A program made the translations under genes and the position numbers. Shown in pieces: positions 1 through 7,599 of a DNA stretch of 13,134 nt. The notes below the pieces were generated by a model. The model worked only from the letters and a program-made list of their open reading frames with translations. It ran no database searches and was not told the origin of the DNA. Every line of letters starts with the position of its first letter. Within the stretch, counting starts at the first letter, position 1. This DNA is from JAKQIM01 sp964633225 (GTDB lineage Bacteria; Chloroflexota; Anaerolineae; Anaerolineales; UBA4823), in the NCBI GenBank assembly GCA_964633225.1, contig CAZWFQ010000084.1:1-13134 (forward strand), written 5' to 3'.

Positions 1-819
1 TACCAACCCCAATCTGTGGCCCAATACTTCGATGAATTTGGCTCGGGCGAATGGGAGCGCCTGGTGCGCAGCCCCACCGACGAGGTCAGCTTACACATCC
101 ACACCCACTACCTGAGCAAATACATCACCCCCGGCCAGCAGGTGCTGGAAGTGGGCGCCGGGGCGGGGCGTTTCACCCAGGTGCTGGCGAGGCTGGGCGC
201 CCGCATCCTGGTAGGCGACATTTCGCCCGTCCAGCTCGACCTGAACCGCAAATTTGCCGCCGAATACGGCTTCGATAAAGCCGTCGTGGCCTGGCAGCAG
301 CTTGACATCTGCGACCTCTCCTGCTTTGCACCCGCCGCCTTCGATGCGGTGGTCGCTTACGGCGGCCCATTCAGTTACGTGATGGACCAGAAGGATGCCG
401 CCCTGGCGGAATGCCTGAGGGTGCTCAAGCCCGGCGGACTGCTCTTGTTGAGCGTCATGTCATTATGGGGCAGTGCCGCCCGCTTTTTGGAGGGCACCCT
501 GCAGGTGCCGCCCGAACACAATCAGCAGATCACTGCCACCGGCGACCTCACCGCTGCCACCCTCCCCGGGCGGAACAGCCACTTCATGCACATGTTCCGC
601 GCTCGCGAGCTGCGCACCTGGCTGGAAAAGGCCGGGCTGGAGATGCTCGACCTCTCAGCAGCCAACTGCATCTCGCTAACCTGGAACGAAAAACTCTCCG
701 CCATCCGCCAGGATCCTGAAAAATGGAACGAACTCTTGCGCATGGAATTGGATGCCGGCGCCGATGAGGGCTGCTGGGGACTGGGCACCCATATGATCGC
801 TGTAGCCCGCAATGGATGA
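1..819 (+). CDS. Class I SAM-dependent methyltransferase (5' end open)
   Basis: Predicted S-adenosylmethionine-dependent methyltransferase with a Rossmann-like fold, substrate unknown, presumably cytosolic. Counting from the GTG at 16, motif I (VLEVGAGAGRFT) is at residues 43-54. The acidic end of strand beta2 follows (LVGDIS), then LDICDL, and motif IV-like FDAVVAYGGPFSYV with a post-motif LRVLKPGGLLLLSV. This order is typical of the Methyltransf_11/25 group, and about 267 residues is normal for it. The frame is open to base 1. Relatives usually have about ten residues before the AQYFDEFG-like segment, so the GTG at 16 may be an internal valine and the true start may lie outside the window. 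The last 8 bp overlap the Nudix gene, suggesting translational coupling. The family call is firm; the substrate is not known. Confidence 0.88.
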   Translation, partial: YQPQSVAQYFDEFGSGEWERLVRSPTDEVSLHIHTHYLSKYITPGQQVLEVGAGAGRFTQVLARLGARILVGDISPVQLDLNRKFAAEYGFDKAVVAWQQLDICDLSCFAPAAFDAVVAYGGPFSYVMDQKDAALAECLRVLKPGGLLLLSVMSLWGSAARFLEGTLQVPPEHNQQITATGDLTAATLPGRNSHFMHMFRARELRTWLEKAGLEMLDLSAANCISLTWNEKLSAIRQDPEKWNELLRMELDAGADEGCWGLGTHMIAVARNG

Positions 820-1363
820 AGCCATGAAAGCAGAACGCTTAGCCAGACAGATCGTCTACGAAAGCCCCTGGGTCAACCTGTACCTGGATACGGTGCGCTT
901 CCCCAACGGCCACGTGATCGAGCAATACCACATGCTCGATTTCACCCGCGCTGCGGTAGCCGCCATTGTCGAGGATGATGCCGGGAACGTCATCTTTGTG
1001 CGCGTCCACCGCTATACCACCGGCCTCACCGAGTGGGAGCTGCCCGCCGGCGGCATGGAGGATGGCGAATCAGTCTTCGAAGCCGCCCGCCGAGAAGTGC
1101 GCGAAGAGACCGGCTACGACTCGCAGGATCACCGCCTGCTCTACTCGTATTACCCGATGCCGGGCAGCGCCAACAAATTCTTTCACATTGTGCACTGCAA
1201 AGCCCTCGGGCAGCCCCAGGAAGATATTGATGCCAACGAGGTCAGTGGCAGGCGCTGGCTGACCAAAGACGAAGCCCGCCAGATGATCAAAGATCAGGCC
1301 ACTTCGGATGGCTACACCCTCACAGCTTTGCTGTTGTGGCTGCAAGACGCGCCTGGCGGTTGA
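812..1363 (+). CDS. Nudix hydrolase, ADP-ribose pyrophosphatase-like
   Basis: A 183-residue Nudix hydrolase. Such enzymes cleave a nucleoside diphosphate linked to another moiety, using Mg2+ held by the Nudix helix. The Nudix box at residues 80-102 fits GX5EX7REUXEEXGU exactly, with core REVREETGY. The region before it (YTTGLTEWELPAGG) and the later YPMPGSANKFFHI resemble ADP-ribose pyrophosphatases, where a P-x-PG-x-x-N/S segment lies about 15 residues after the box. ADP-ribose or a related nucleotide sugar is therefore the best guess; other NDP-X substrates are possible. The ATG at 812 overlaps the end of the methyltransferase. A second in-frame ATG at 824, just after that gene's stop, is an alternative start, and neither has a strong Shine-Dalgarno sequence. 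The close coupling suggests co-expression with the methyltransferase. Confidence 0.93.
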   Translation: MDEAMKAERLARQIVYESPWVNLYLDTVRFPNGHVIEQYHMLDFTRAAVAAIVEDDAGNVIFVRVHRYTTGLTEWELPAGGMEDGESVFEAARREVREETGYDSQDHRLLYSYYPMPGSANKFFHIVHCKALGQPQEDIDANEVSGRRWLTKDEARQMIKDQATSDGYTLTALLLWLQDAPGG

Positions 1364-1382
1364 ATCCGCCGCGATAGCCAGT

Positions 1383-1454
1383 GTAGGACACCGGGTTACA
1401 AAAGGGCTGTCCTACCTGTAGGGGCAAAGCAATGCATCAAGTGCCACCTGTAGG
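1383..1454. repeat. Intergenic GTAGG/CCTAC inverted and direct repeats
   Basis: This spacer between the Nudix and zinc-ribbon genes holds overlapping short repeats. GTAGGACA (1383-1390) pairs perfectly with TGTCCTAC (1408-1415). CCTAC (1411-1415) can alternatively pair with GTAGG (1418-1422) across a 2-base spacer. The 9-mer ACCTGTAGG occurs twice, at 1414-1422 and 1446-1454. The hairpins are mutually exclusive because they share CCTAC. No run of T follows, so this is not a clear intrinsic terminator. It may be a decayed intergenic repeat element or a regulatory leader; function is unknown. Confidence 0.5.
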
Positions 1455-1515
1455 ATCCGTGTCACGCATAGAAGTTATGAAGGATGTCTTTTAAACTGAC
1501 GCCAGAGTGCCTTGC

Positions 1516-1857
1516 ATGACCACCTTCAACCTCCTCCAGGCCAGCCTGCGCTGCCCACACTGCAATACGCTTGTGAATGCAGAAATCAAGATCTTCTTCG
1601 GCAACACATCCCAGATGGAGCGTTTCATCATCGGAGATCAATATCAATGGCTCACAGGCAAGGCTGTTCAAAACGGCGGGAGACCTGAAATGGGCGATCT
1701 GGATGGCGAGGGCTACACCGAATGTCCCCACTGTCAGCGAGATTTTTTCGTAAAGGTGATCATCCGCCAGGACAAGATTGAAGGGATAAAGCCAGATCTA
1801 GAAAAAGCCGGCCACAAACAGAATGACCAAGGAAAAGAATATGACAACCACCTTTGA
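1516..1857 (+). CDS. Small conserved-type protein with two CPHC motifs (zinc-ribbon-like)
   Basis: A 113-residue protein from the ATG at 1516, or 116 residues from a GTG at 1507. Two CPHC pairs, C13/C16 and C70/C73, are spaced as in a zinc ribbon or rubredoxin-like knuckle. Between them lies a conserved-looking segment (IKIFFGNTSQMERFIIGD), and after the second pair comes RDFFVKVIIR. I know of similar uncharacterised bacterial proteins with this layout but no established function; structural zinc binding is inference. Neither start has a good Shine-Dalgarno sequence. A tiny 11-codon frame (1484-1519) ends in TGA overlapping the ATG at 1516 as ATGA, which might couple translation. Codon use is less C-rich than in neighbouring genes. 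The 3' end overlaps the acetyltransferase by 17 bp if that gene starts at 1841. Confidence 0.7.
   Translation: MTTFNLLQASLRCPHCNTLVNAEIKIFFGNTSQMERFIIGDQYQWLTGKAVQNGGRPEMGDLDGEGYTECPHCQRDFFVKVIIRQDKIEGIKPDLEKAGHKQNDQGKEYDNHL
1829..1833 (+). promoter_or_regulatory. Ribosome binding site deciding the GNAT start at 1841
   Basis: AAGGA lies 7 bases before the ATG at 1841, a good spacing. The earlier in-frame ATG at 1823 overlaps the preceding coding region and has no comparable site, so 1841 is preferred. Confidence 0.6.
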
Positions 1858-2370
1858 TATCATCGATGTCAACATCGACAACCTCAAGCAAAGCGGCTTT
1901 TTCTGTTACATGAGCAAACCCAAATCGCCCGGCTACCAGCAAAAACGGGCCTGGATGGAAGCGCGCCTGGCCGAGGGACTGAAGCTGAAGATCCTTCACG
2001 AGCACGGCGGGCGCAATACGGCCTTCATCGAATACATCCCCGGAGAATACACCTGGCGGGCCGTACACGCGCCGGGCTACCTGGTCATCCATTGCCTGTG
2101 GGTGGTGGGCAAGGGCAAAGGTAAGGGATACGGCAAACAGCTTTTACAAGCCTGCCTGGAGGATGCCCGCGCCCAGGGCAAGCAGGGGGTAGCCATCGTC
2201 ACCACCGACTCCACCTGGCTGCCGAAGAAGCAGTTCTTCCTGGCGCATGGGTTTGTAGAAGTTGACCAGGCCCCGCCCTGCTTCCAACTGCTGGTCTATC
2301 GTTTCGGCGATGCACCGGCCCCATCCTTCCCCACAGACTGGGAAAGCCGCCTGGCAGCCTTTGGCCCCGG
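1841..2370 (+). CDS. YoaP-like GNAT N-acetyltransferase, 3' end lost in assembly gap
   Basis: The first 176 residues of a GNAT-fold acetyltransferase, expected to transfer acetyl from acetyl-CoA to an unknown amine. The acetyl-CoA-binding motif A is seen as LWVVGKGKGKGYGKQLLQA (about residues 87-105, Q/R-x-x-G-x-G/A type). It is followed by the beta5/alpha4 region with KKQFFLAHGFVEVDQAPP (129-146). The N-terminal pattern (SKPKSPGYQQKRAWM), the FIEYIPGEYTW strand and the APP-x-FQLLVYRF ending are features I associate with the YoaP-like branch, whose members are roughly 250 residues. About 70 residues, including the expected C-terminal YoaP domain, would then be missing in the gap. An apparent continuation past the N run into the transpeptidase is an artefact. 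Start chosen by the AAGGA site. Overlaps the zinc-ribbon gene by 17 bp. Confidence 0.8.
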
Positions 2371-2470
2371 NNNNNNNNNNNNNNNNNNNNNNNNNNNNNN
2401 NNNNNNNNNNNNNNNNNNNNNNNNNNNNNNNNNNNNNNNNNNNNNNNNNNNNNNNNNNNNNNNNNNNNNN
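2371..2470. other. Assembly gap of 100 N
   Basis: Exactly 100 N, the usual placeholder for a scaffold join of unknown length. It separates a 5' fragment (acetyltransferase) from a 3' fragment (L,D-transpeptidase). Reading frame across it has no meaning. Confidence 0.97.
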
Positions 2471-3439
2471 ACCTTCCCCCTGCGCCCCATGGAAGGCCAG
2501 CCGATTGACCCGACCCTGGCTAACCTGCCCTACCTCTACGCCATCCTGAAGGAAGACGCCACGCCGGTCTACGCCACGCTGGAAGACGCAGCCAACGAGA
2601 CCTCTCCCGTCTACTATATCCCTGCCGGCGGGTTGAAGTACATCTCTTATTACACCTATGAATCAACGGATAACGGCATCTTTTACCAACTGCGCGCCGG
2701 CGGCTGGCTGCGCGTTTCCAGCAAGGTTGGCGTCTCGCGCAGCTTCCCCGGCGGTCTGACCTTTACCCGCACCCCGGTGCGCCCCTTCGGCTGGGTCCTG
2801 CCCCTGGTGCCTTATTTCGAGACCAAGCAAACCCCTGGCTATGCCATCAAAGATTATACCGGTCACCAACTGGCAACTTATGACAAGGTACAGATCTATG
2901 CCACCCAGGTGGTCGATGATATCGAATGGTACATGGTGGCCCCAGATGAATGGGTGGACCAGCGCTATATCGGGCGCGTGGTTCCCAATACCACCCCGCC
3001 GGAGGGCGTGACGAACGGGCGTTGGATCGATGTCAATCTCTTCGAGCAGAGCCTGGCCGTCTACGACGGGGGACAGATGGTCTTTGCTACCCTTATCGCC
3101 ACCGGCATGGACCCCTTCTTCACCCGCCCGGGTCTCTTCCCCATCTACGAAAAGCTTGAAACCACACCTATGTCCGGCGCCTTTGAGGCCGACCGCTCGG
3201 ATTATTATTACCTGGAAGACGTGCCTTACACCATGTACTACGATAAGGCGCGCGCCCTGCACGGCGCCTACTGGCGCACCATGTTTGGCTTCCCCCAGTC
3301 TCACGGCTGTATCAACCTCTCTCCCGGCGATTCGCACTGGCTCTTTGATTGGGCCCAGGAAGGCGATTGGGTCTATGTTTGGGACCCCTCTGGGAACACC
3401 CCCACCGACCCGTCTTACTACGGCGATGGTGGCGCATAG
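2471..3439 (+). CDS. L,D-transpeptidase (YkuD domain), 5' end lost in assembly gap
   Basis: The last 322 residues of an envelope L,D-transpeptidase. These enzymes make 3-3 peptidoglycan cross-links, or attach proteins to the wall, through a catalytic cysteine. The YkuD signature is clear: His 264 of the fragment (ALHGAYW), then SHGCINL with the nucleophile Cys 280 (codon at 3308-3310), matching HX14-17(S/T)HGC-x-N. Upstream, two SH3-like stretches are likely: ATPVYATLEDAANETSPVYY, and ATYDKVQIYATQ through WVDQRYIGRVV. The catalytic domain begins near RWIDVNLFEQSLAVYDGG. The product ends in an Asp/Gly/Tyr-rich tail. Any signal peptide or membrane anchor lies in the gap. The stop at 3437-3439 is 8 bp before the S41 lipoprotein gene, so the two are probably co-transcribed as an envelope pair. 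Confidence 0.92.
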   Translation, partial: TFPLRPMEGQPIDPTLANLPYLYAILKEDATPVYATLEDAANETSPVYYIPAGGLKYISYYTYESTDNGIFYQLRAGGWLRVSSKVGVSRSFPGGLTFTRTPVRPFGWVLPLVPYFETKQTPGYAIKDYTGHQLATYDKVQIYATQVVDDIEWYMVAPDEWVDQRYIGRVVPNTTPPEGVTNGRWIDVNLFEQSLAVYDGGQMVFATLIATGMDPFFTRPGLFPIYEKLETTPMSGAFEADRSDYYYLEDVPYTMYYDKARALHGAYWRTMFGFPQSHGCINLSPGDSHWLFDWAQEGDWVYVWDPSGNTPTDPSYYGDGGA

Positions 3440-3447
3440 GAAGTATC

Positions 3448-4853
3448 ATGTCACGTAACCGCATTCTTATTCTTGCCGTCTTACCTCTCCTGCTGGCCAG
3501 CCTGGCCTGCCAGGCCGTCCTCGGGCCCATCAGCGGTCCGGTCATTGGCCCCACCCTGCTGCCCACCGCCACCCAATACACCCCGCCGGCCCCCACCGCG
3601 GGCGGTGCGCTCAACCCGGTTCCCACCCGCACCCCAGCCTCGCTTGATCCCGTGGGCATGACCACTGCCACCCCGGCCATCGAGCTGCAAGTCACCGTCA
3701 ACCCCGTTTCCACCTTCACCGCGGTCAGCGGCTCGCCCACGCCCATCCCCACCCCCCTGCCGCTGGACCTGCAGTTGGATGTATTTGAAGATGTCTGGAA
3801 CGTGATCAACGACGGCTATGTCTACCCCGATTTCAACGGTGTGGATTGGGACGCCGCCTACGATGAATATCGCCAGCGCGTTCAGGCCGGGCTCTCAAAC
3901 GACGAATTCTATACCACGGTCAACGAGATGATCGCCCTGCTGGACGATGATCACTCGTATTTTCTCGATCCCCAGGCCGTTATTGAAGAAGATGCCGAAT
4001 ATGAAGGCAAGCTGGATTATGTCGGCATCGGCATCTTGATCACAGCCGTGCCCGACCGCAGCCGGGCCGTCATCATCCTGGTCTTCCCCGGCAGCCCGGC
4101 CGAGGCCGCCGGCCTGCAAAGCCGCGACAGCATCATTTCGGTCAGCGGCGAATCGATTCTGGATGAAGAAGGCTACCTGCGCGATATCGTCCGGGGCCCT
4201 GAGGGCACCATTGCCAACATACTCGTACAGACACCCGGCCAAGAGCCGCGCGAGCTCCAGATTCCCCGCCACCGCATCACCGGCGGCTACCCCGTGCCGT
4301 ACACGGTGCTCACCAGCCCCAACGGCCAGCGCATCGGTTATATTCTGCTCCCATCCTTTGCCGATACCACCGTGGACGAGCAGGTTGGCACTGCCATTGA
4401 AGCCATGACCAGCGCGGCCCCCTTGAACGGGCTGGTGGTCGATAACCGCATGAATGGCGGCGGAGCGGATACCGTGCTGCGCCCCACCCTGGGCTACTTC
4501 CTGGCTGGCGTGGTGGGCAATTTTACCAGCCGCTATGAAGAGCGCGCCCTGCGCGTGGAAAAACTGACCGATGTCAACGGCTCCTCCACTATCCCCCTGG
4601 TGGTACTCGTCGGCCCCGATACGGTCAGCTACGGCGAGGTCTTTGCTGGCGTGTTGAGCGACAGCGGGCGCGCCTACCTGATCGGTGAGACCACCGGCGG
4701 CAACGTCGAGACCCTGTGGGGCTACGACTTCGACGACGGCTCGCGCCTGTGGATCGCCTCCGAAACCTTCCGCCCCATCAACAACCCTGAGGATGACTGG
4801 GAGCAAACCGGCATCATCCCCGACCTGGAAGTCCCCGTCAATTGGGATGAATA
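3448..4853 (+). CDS. S41-family (C-terminal processing) protease lipoprotein, 3' end lost in gap
   Basis: The first 468 residues of a secreted S41-type peptidase. A lipoprotein signal (residues 1-20, hydrophobic ILILAVLPLLLASLA) ends at Cys21. A Pro/Thr-rich linker (about 25-108) should hold the enzyme off the membrane. Then come the N-terminal helical region (VFEDVWNVINDGYVYPDF ... LLDDDHSYFLDP), a PDZ domain (about 190-275, GIGILIT ... FPGSPAEAAGL) and the S41 core. Ser394 in VSYGE aligns with the serine and Asp405 with the aspartate of tail-specific proteases. Position 394+25, where those enzymes have catalytic Lys in GKG, is Asn419 (GETTGGNVE). The protein may use different chemistry, belong to a divergent branch, or be inactive. 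The ATG at 3448 has AGGAAG at 3438-3443; the open frame extends upstream but lacks a signal sequence there. The frame ends shortly after IIPDLEVP, near the normal family end. Confidence 0.9.
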
Positions 4854-4953
4854 NNNNNNNNNNNNNNNNNNNNNNNNNNNNNNNNNNNNNNNNNNNNNNN
4901 NNNNNNNNNNNNNNNNNNNNNNNNNNNNNNNNNNNNNNNNNNNNNNNNNNNNN
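4854..4953. other. Assembly gap of 100 N
   Basis: A second run of exactly 100 N, most likely a scaffold join of unknown length. The protease frame stops within four codons on the far side, while a different frame carries the cytochrome-like tail. The flanks should be treated as separate genes. Confidence 0.97.
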
Positions 4954-5132
4954 ATGCCGATCTGATGGCCGGTTCTTCAGAGGGGGCAGTCATCACCCCC
5001 AACGACGCCGCCGCCAGCACCCTGGTTCAGGTCATCCTCAACGGACGGATGCCCAAGGGTGGGTCTCCGCTCTCAGAGACAGAGATCCAAGCCATCAGCG
5101 ATTGGATCAACGCCGGCGCGCCGGACAATTAA
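4954..5132 (+). CDS. C-terminal fragment resembling a c-type cytochrome domain
   Basis: A 58-residue tail in frame from 4956 to the TAA at 5130-5132, with its beginning in the gap. It reads ...STLVQVILNGRMPKGG, then SPLSETEIQAISDWINAGAPDN. The pattern 'small-residue L, GxMPxGG, LSxxEIxxIxxWIxAGA' is what I associate with the end of class I cytochrome c domains. There the Met of the MP pair is the sixth haem-iron ligand and the last helix packs on the haem. The CXXCH haem attachment site would lie in the gap, so the haem itself is not shown. A role in electron transfer outside the membrane is inference. It could be a separate gene or, less likely, a C-terminal extension of the S41 protein. It ends 17 bp before the E1 gene. 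Confidence 0.55.
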
Positions 5133-5149
5133 ACCACGCAAGGAAAGCT

Positions 5150-7564
5150 ATGCCTGACAAGCCAAAATCCCTGCCCCTTCCCCATCAAGAGATCCTCAAG
5201 GATTACCGCACCGCTTACCGCAGCCGCCAGGCCAGTTACATCGGCCGCCGCGAGGTGTTGAGCGGCAAGGCCAAGTTTGGCATCTTTGGCGACGGCAAAG
5301 AGCTGCCCCAACTGGCCATGGCGCGCGCCTTCCGCCCCGGCGATTTCCGCTCGGGCTATTACCGCGACCAGACCTTCATGTTTGCCACCGGCATGAGCAC
5401 CATCCAGGAATTCTTCGCCCAGCTCTATGCCCATACCGACGTGCAGGCCGAGCCAGCCAGCGCCGGGCGCATGATGAACGGCCATTTTGGCACGCGCAGC
5501 CTGGAACCGGATGGCACCTGGAAAGACCTCACCGCCCAATACAATTCATCTTCCGATATCTCTCCCACCGCATCGCAGATGCCGCGCCTGGTGGGGTTGG
5601 CCTATGCCTCCAAGCTCTACCGCCACCTGCCCGAACTGGCCCAATTCACCCAGTTCTCCAAAGAAGGCAGCGAGGTGGCCTTCAGCACCATCGGCAACGC
5701 TTCCAGCGCAGAAGGGCATTTCTGGGAATCGGTCAACGCCATCGGCGTGCTGCGCTGCCCGGCAGTGCTCACCATTTACGATGACGGTTACGGCATTTCA
5801 GTGGCCAACGAGCACCAGATCGCCAAAGAAAACATCTCGGAGCTGGTGCAGGGCTTCCAGCGCCCGGCCGGCAACTGCTGCGACGGATACGATATCTACA
5901 CCATCCACGGCTGGGATTACCCCGCCCTGCTGTCGGCTTACCAGCAGGCGGCCCAGGTGGCACGCGAAGAACATATGCCGTCCATCATCCACGTGGACGA
6001 GCTGACCCAACCCCAGGGCCATTCGACCTCTGGCAGCCACGAACGCTACAAAACCAAAGAGCGCCTGGCCTGGGAGGCCGAGTTTGACTGCCTGAAGCAG
6101 TTCCGCCAGTGGATCATTGCCCAGGGGGTAGCCACCGCCAGTCAACTAGACGAGATGGAAAAAGAAGACCTGGCTTTGGTAGAGCAGGCCCGCAAACAGG
6201 CCTGGGAGGCTTACACCAACCCCATCCTGCAAGAGCGCCAACAGGCTGCCGGTCTGATCGAAGCCGTGGCGGCTTCATCTTCCCTGGCAGCCGAGATCGG
6301 GCCGATCAAAGAGAAGCTCCTTGGCCTGCCAACCCCCTACCGCCGCGATATCATGATCGCCATCCACCAGGTGCTGCTTGCCACGCGCCTCGAGCCAACC
6401 CCCGCCCGCGCATCATCGGCCGCCCGCGCCGAGCTGCTGCGCTGGCGCCAGGAACAAGAGCCGCCCAACCGCCAGCGCATTTCATCCCACCTGTACAGCC
6501 AGTCGGCCTTGAAGGTGCCCGAGATCAAGCCGGTCTACAGCCAGGGCTCCCCCACCCTGCCGGGTTTCGAGGTCATCAACGCTTGTTTCGATGCCGCCCT
6601 GGCGCGTGAGCCGCGCCTGATCGCCTTTGGCGAGGATGTGGGCCGACTGGGCGATGTCAACCAGGGCTTCCGCGGCCTGCAAGAGAAATACGGCGAGCTG
6701 CGCGTGGCCGATACCGGCATCCGCGAGGCCACCATCCTGGGCCAGGCCATTGGCATGGCCCTGCGCGGCCTGCGCCCCCTGGCTGAGATCCAGTACCTGG
6801 ATTATGTGCTCTATGTCCTCCAGCTCATGTCTGACGATTTGGCCACCCTGCAGTGGCGCACTGCCGGCGGGCAAAAGGCCCCGGTCATTGTGCGCACCCG
6901 CGGCCACCGCCTGGAGGGTGTGTGGCACTCCGGCTCGCCTATGGGGGGCATCCTGAACCTGGTGCGCGGCATGTACCTGCTGACCCCGCGCAACATGACC
7001 CAGGCAGCCGGATTTTACAACACCCTCCTGCGCGCCGATGAGCCCGCCATTGTGGTTGAAGTACTCAACGGCTATCGCGTCAAAGAACGCCTGCCGGATA
7101 ATATTGCCGAGTTCACCCTGCCCCTCGGCCAGCCCGAGGTGCTGCGCGCCGGCACCGACCTGACCCTGGTGACCTACGGCGCCTGCTGCCGCATTGCCCT
7201 GGAAGCCGCCGAACAGCTTCACCGCACCGGCATCCAGGCCGAGGTCATCGATGTCCAATCCCTGCTGCCGTTCGACCTGCCCGGCCTGGTCGGCGCCTCC
7301 CTGCGCAAGACCTCGCGCCTCTTGATCGTCGATGAAGACGTTCCCGGCGGCGCCAGTGCCTACATGCTCCAGCAGATCATCGAACAGCAAGGCGGCTACG
7401 CCTTCCTCGACTCTCATCCCCACACCCTCACCGCCCAACCCCACCGCCCCGCCTACGGCTCTGACGGCGACTACTGGTCCAAACCCAACGCCGAGACCAT
7501 CTTCGATGCCGCATATGAGATCATGCACGAAGCCATGCCAGGAAAATATCCGTTAATAGCTTGA
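5150..7564 (+). CDS. 2-oxoacid dehydrogenase E1, fused alpha and beta subunits
   Basis: An 804-residue thiamine-diphosphate enzyme that decarboxylates a 2-oxoacid and passes the acyl group to lipoyl-E2. Residues about 1-400 form E1-alpha and about 470-804 form E1-beta, joined by a linker. In E1-alpha the diphosphate/Mg motif reads GNASSAEG (182-189) and YDDGYGIS (210-217), where the classical motif is GDG...NN; the two metal-ligand positions appear exchanged (D to N, N to D). The stretch HSTSGSHERYKTKERLAWE is characteristic of fused E1 proteins. In E1-beta, GEDVGRLGDVNQG, DTGIREATILGQ (Glu526 as the cofactor-activating glutamate) and His593 in WHSGSPMGG are in place. The ATG at 5150 has AAGGAAAG at 5140-5147; the longer open frame upstream crosses the gap and another gene. 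First gene of the E1-E2-E3 set. Pyruvate or branched-chain keto acid as substrate cannot be decided here. Confidence 0.93.
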   Translation: MPDKPKSLPLPHQEILKDYRTAYRSRQASYIGRREVLSGKAKFGIFGDGKELPQLAMARAFRPGDFRSGYYRDQTFMFATGMSTIQEFFAQLYAHTDVQAEPASAGRMMNGHFGTRSLEPDGTWKDLTAQYNSSSDISPTASQMPRLVGLAYASKLYRHLPELAQFTQFSKEGSEVAFSTIGNASSAEGHFWESVNAIGVLRCPAVLTIYDDGYGISVANEHQIAKENISELVQGFQRPAGNCCDGYDIYTIHGWDYPALLSAYQQAAQVAREEHMPSIIHVDELTQPQGHSTSGSHERYKTKERLAWEAEFDCLKQFRQWIIAQGVATASQLDEMEKEDLALVEQARKQAWEAYTNPILQERQQAAGLIEAVAASSSLAAEIGPIKEKLLGLPTPYRRDIMIAIHQVLLATRLEPTPARASSAARAELLRWRQEQEPPNRQRISSHLYSQSALKVPEIKPVYSQGSPTLPGFEVINACFDAALAREPRLIAFGEDVGRLGDVNQGFRGLQEKYGELRVADTGIREATILGQAIGMALRGLRPLAEIQYLDYVLYVLQLMSDDLATLQWRTAGGQKAPVIVRTRGHRLEGVWHSGSPMGGILNLVRGMYLLTPRNMTQAAGFYNTLLRADEPAIVVEVLNGYRVKERLPDNIAEFTLPLGQPEVLRAGTDLTLVTYGACCRIALEAAEQLHRTGIQAEVIDVQSLLPFDLPGLVGASLRKTSRLLIVDEDVPGGASAYMLQQIIEQQGGYAFLDSHPHTLTAQPHRPAYGSDGDYWSKPNAETIFDAAYEIMHEAMPGKYPLIA

Positions 7565-7568
7565 TAGT

Positions 7569-7586
7569 TTCACCGCAGAGACGCAG
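7569..7586. repeat. Left 18 bp inverted repeat of the GxxExxY cassette
   Basis: TTCACCGCAGAGACGCAG begins 4 bp after the E1 stop and 13 bp before the GxxExxY start codon. Its exact reverse complement is at 8055-8072, with mismatches immediately beyond both ends. Confidence 0.9.
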
Positions 7587-7599
7587 AGAAAAACAAATT

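Noticed and set aside
3349..3447. Upstream extension of the S41 protease frame
   Set aside because: It overlaps the end of the transpeptidase and would bury the lipoprotein signal; the ATG at 3448 has a Shine-Dalgarno sequence and an immediate signal peptide.
7561..7599. 13-codon N-terminal extension of the GxxExxY protein from a TTG
   Set aside because: These codons only translate the inverted repeat. The conserved fold starts right after the ATG at 7600.
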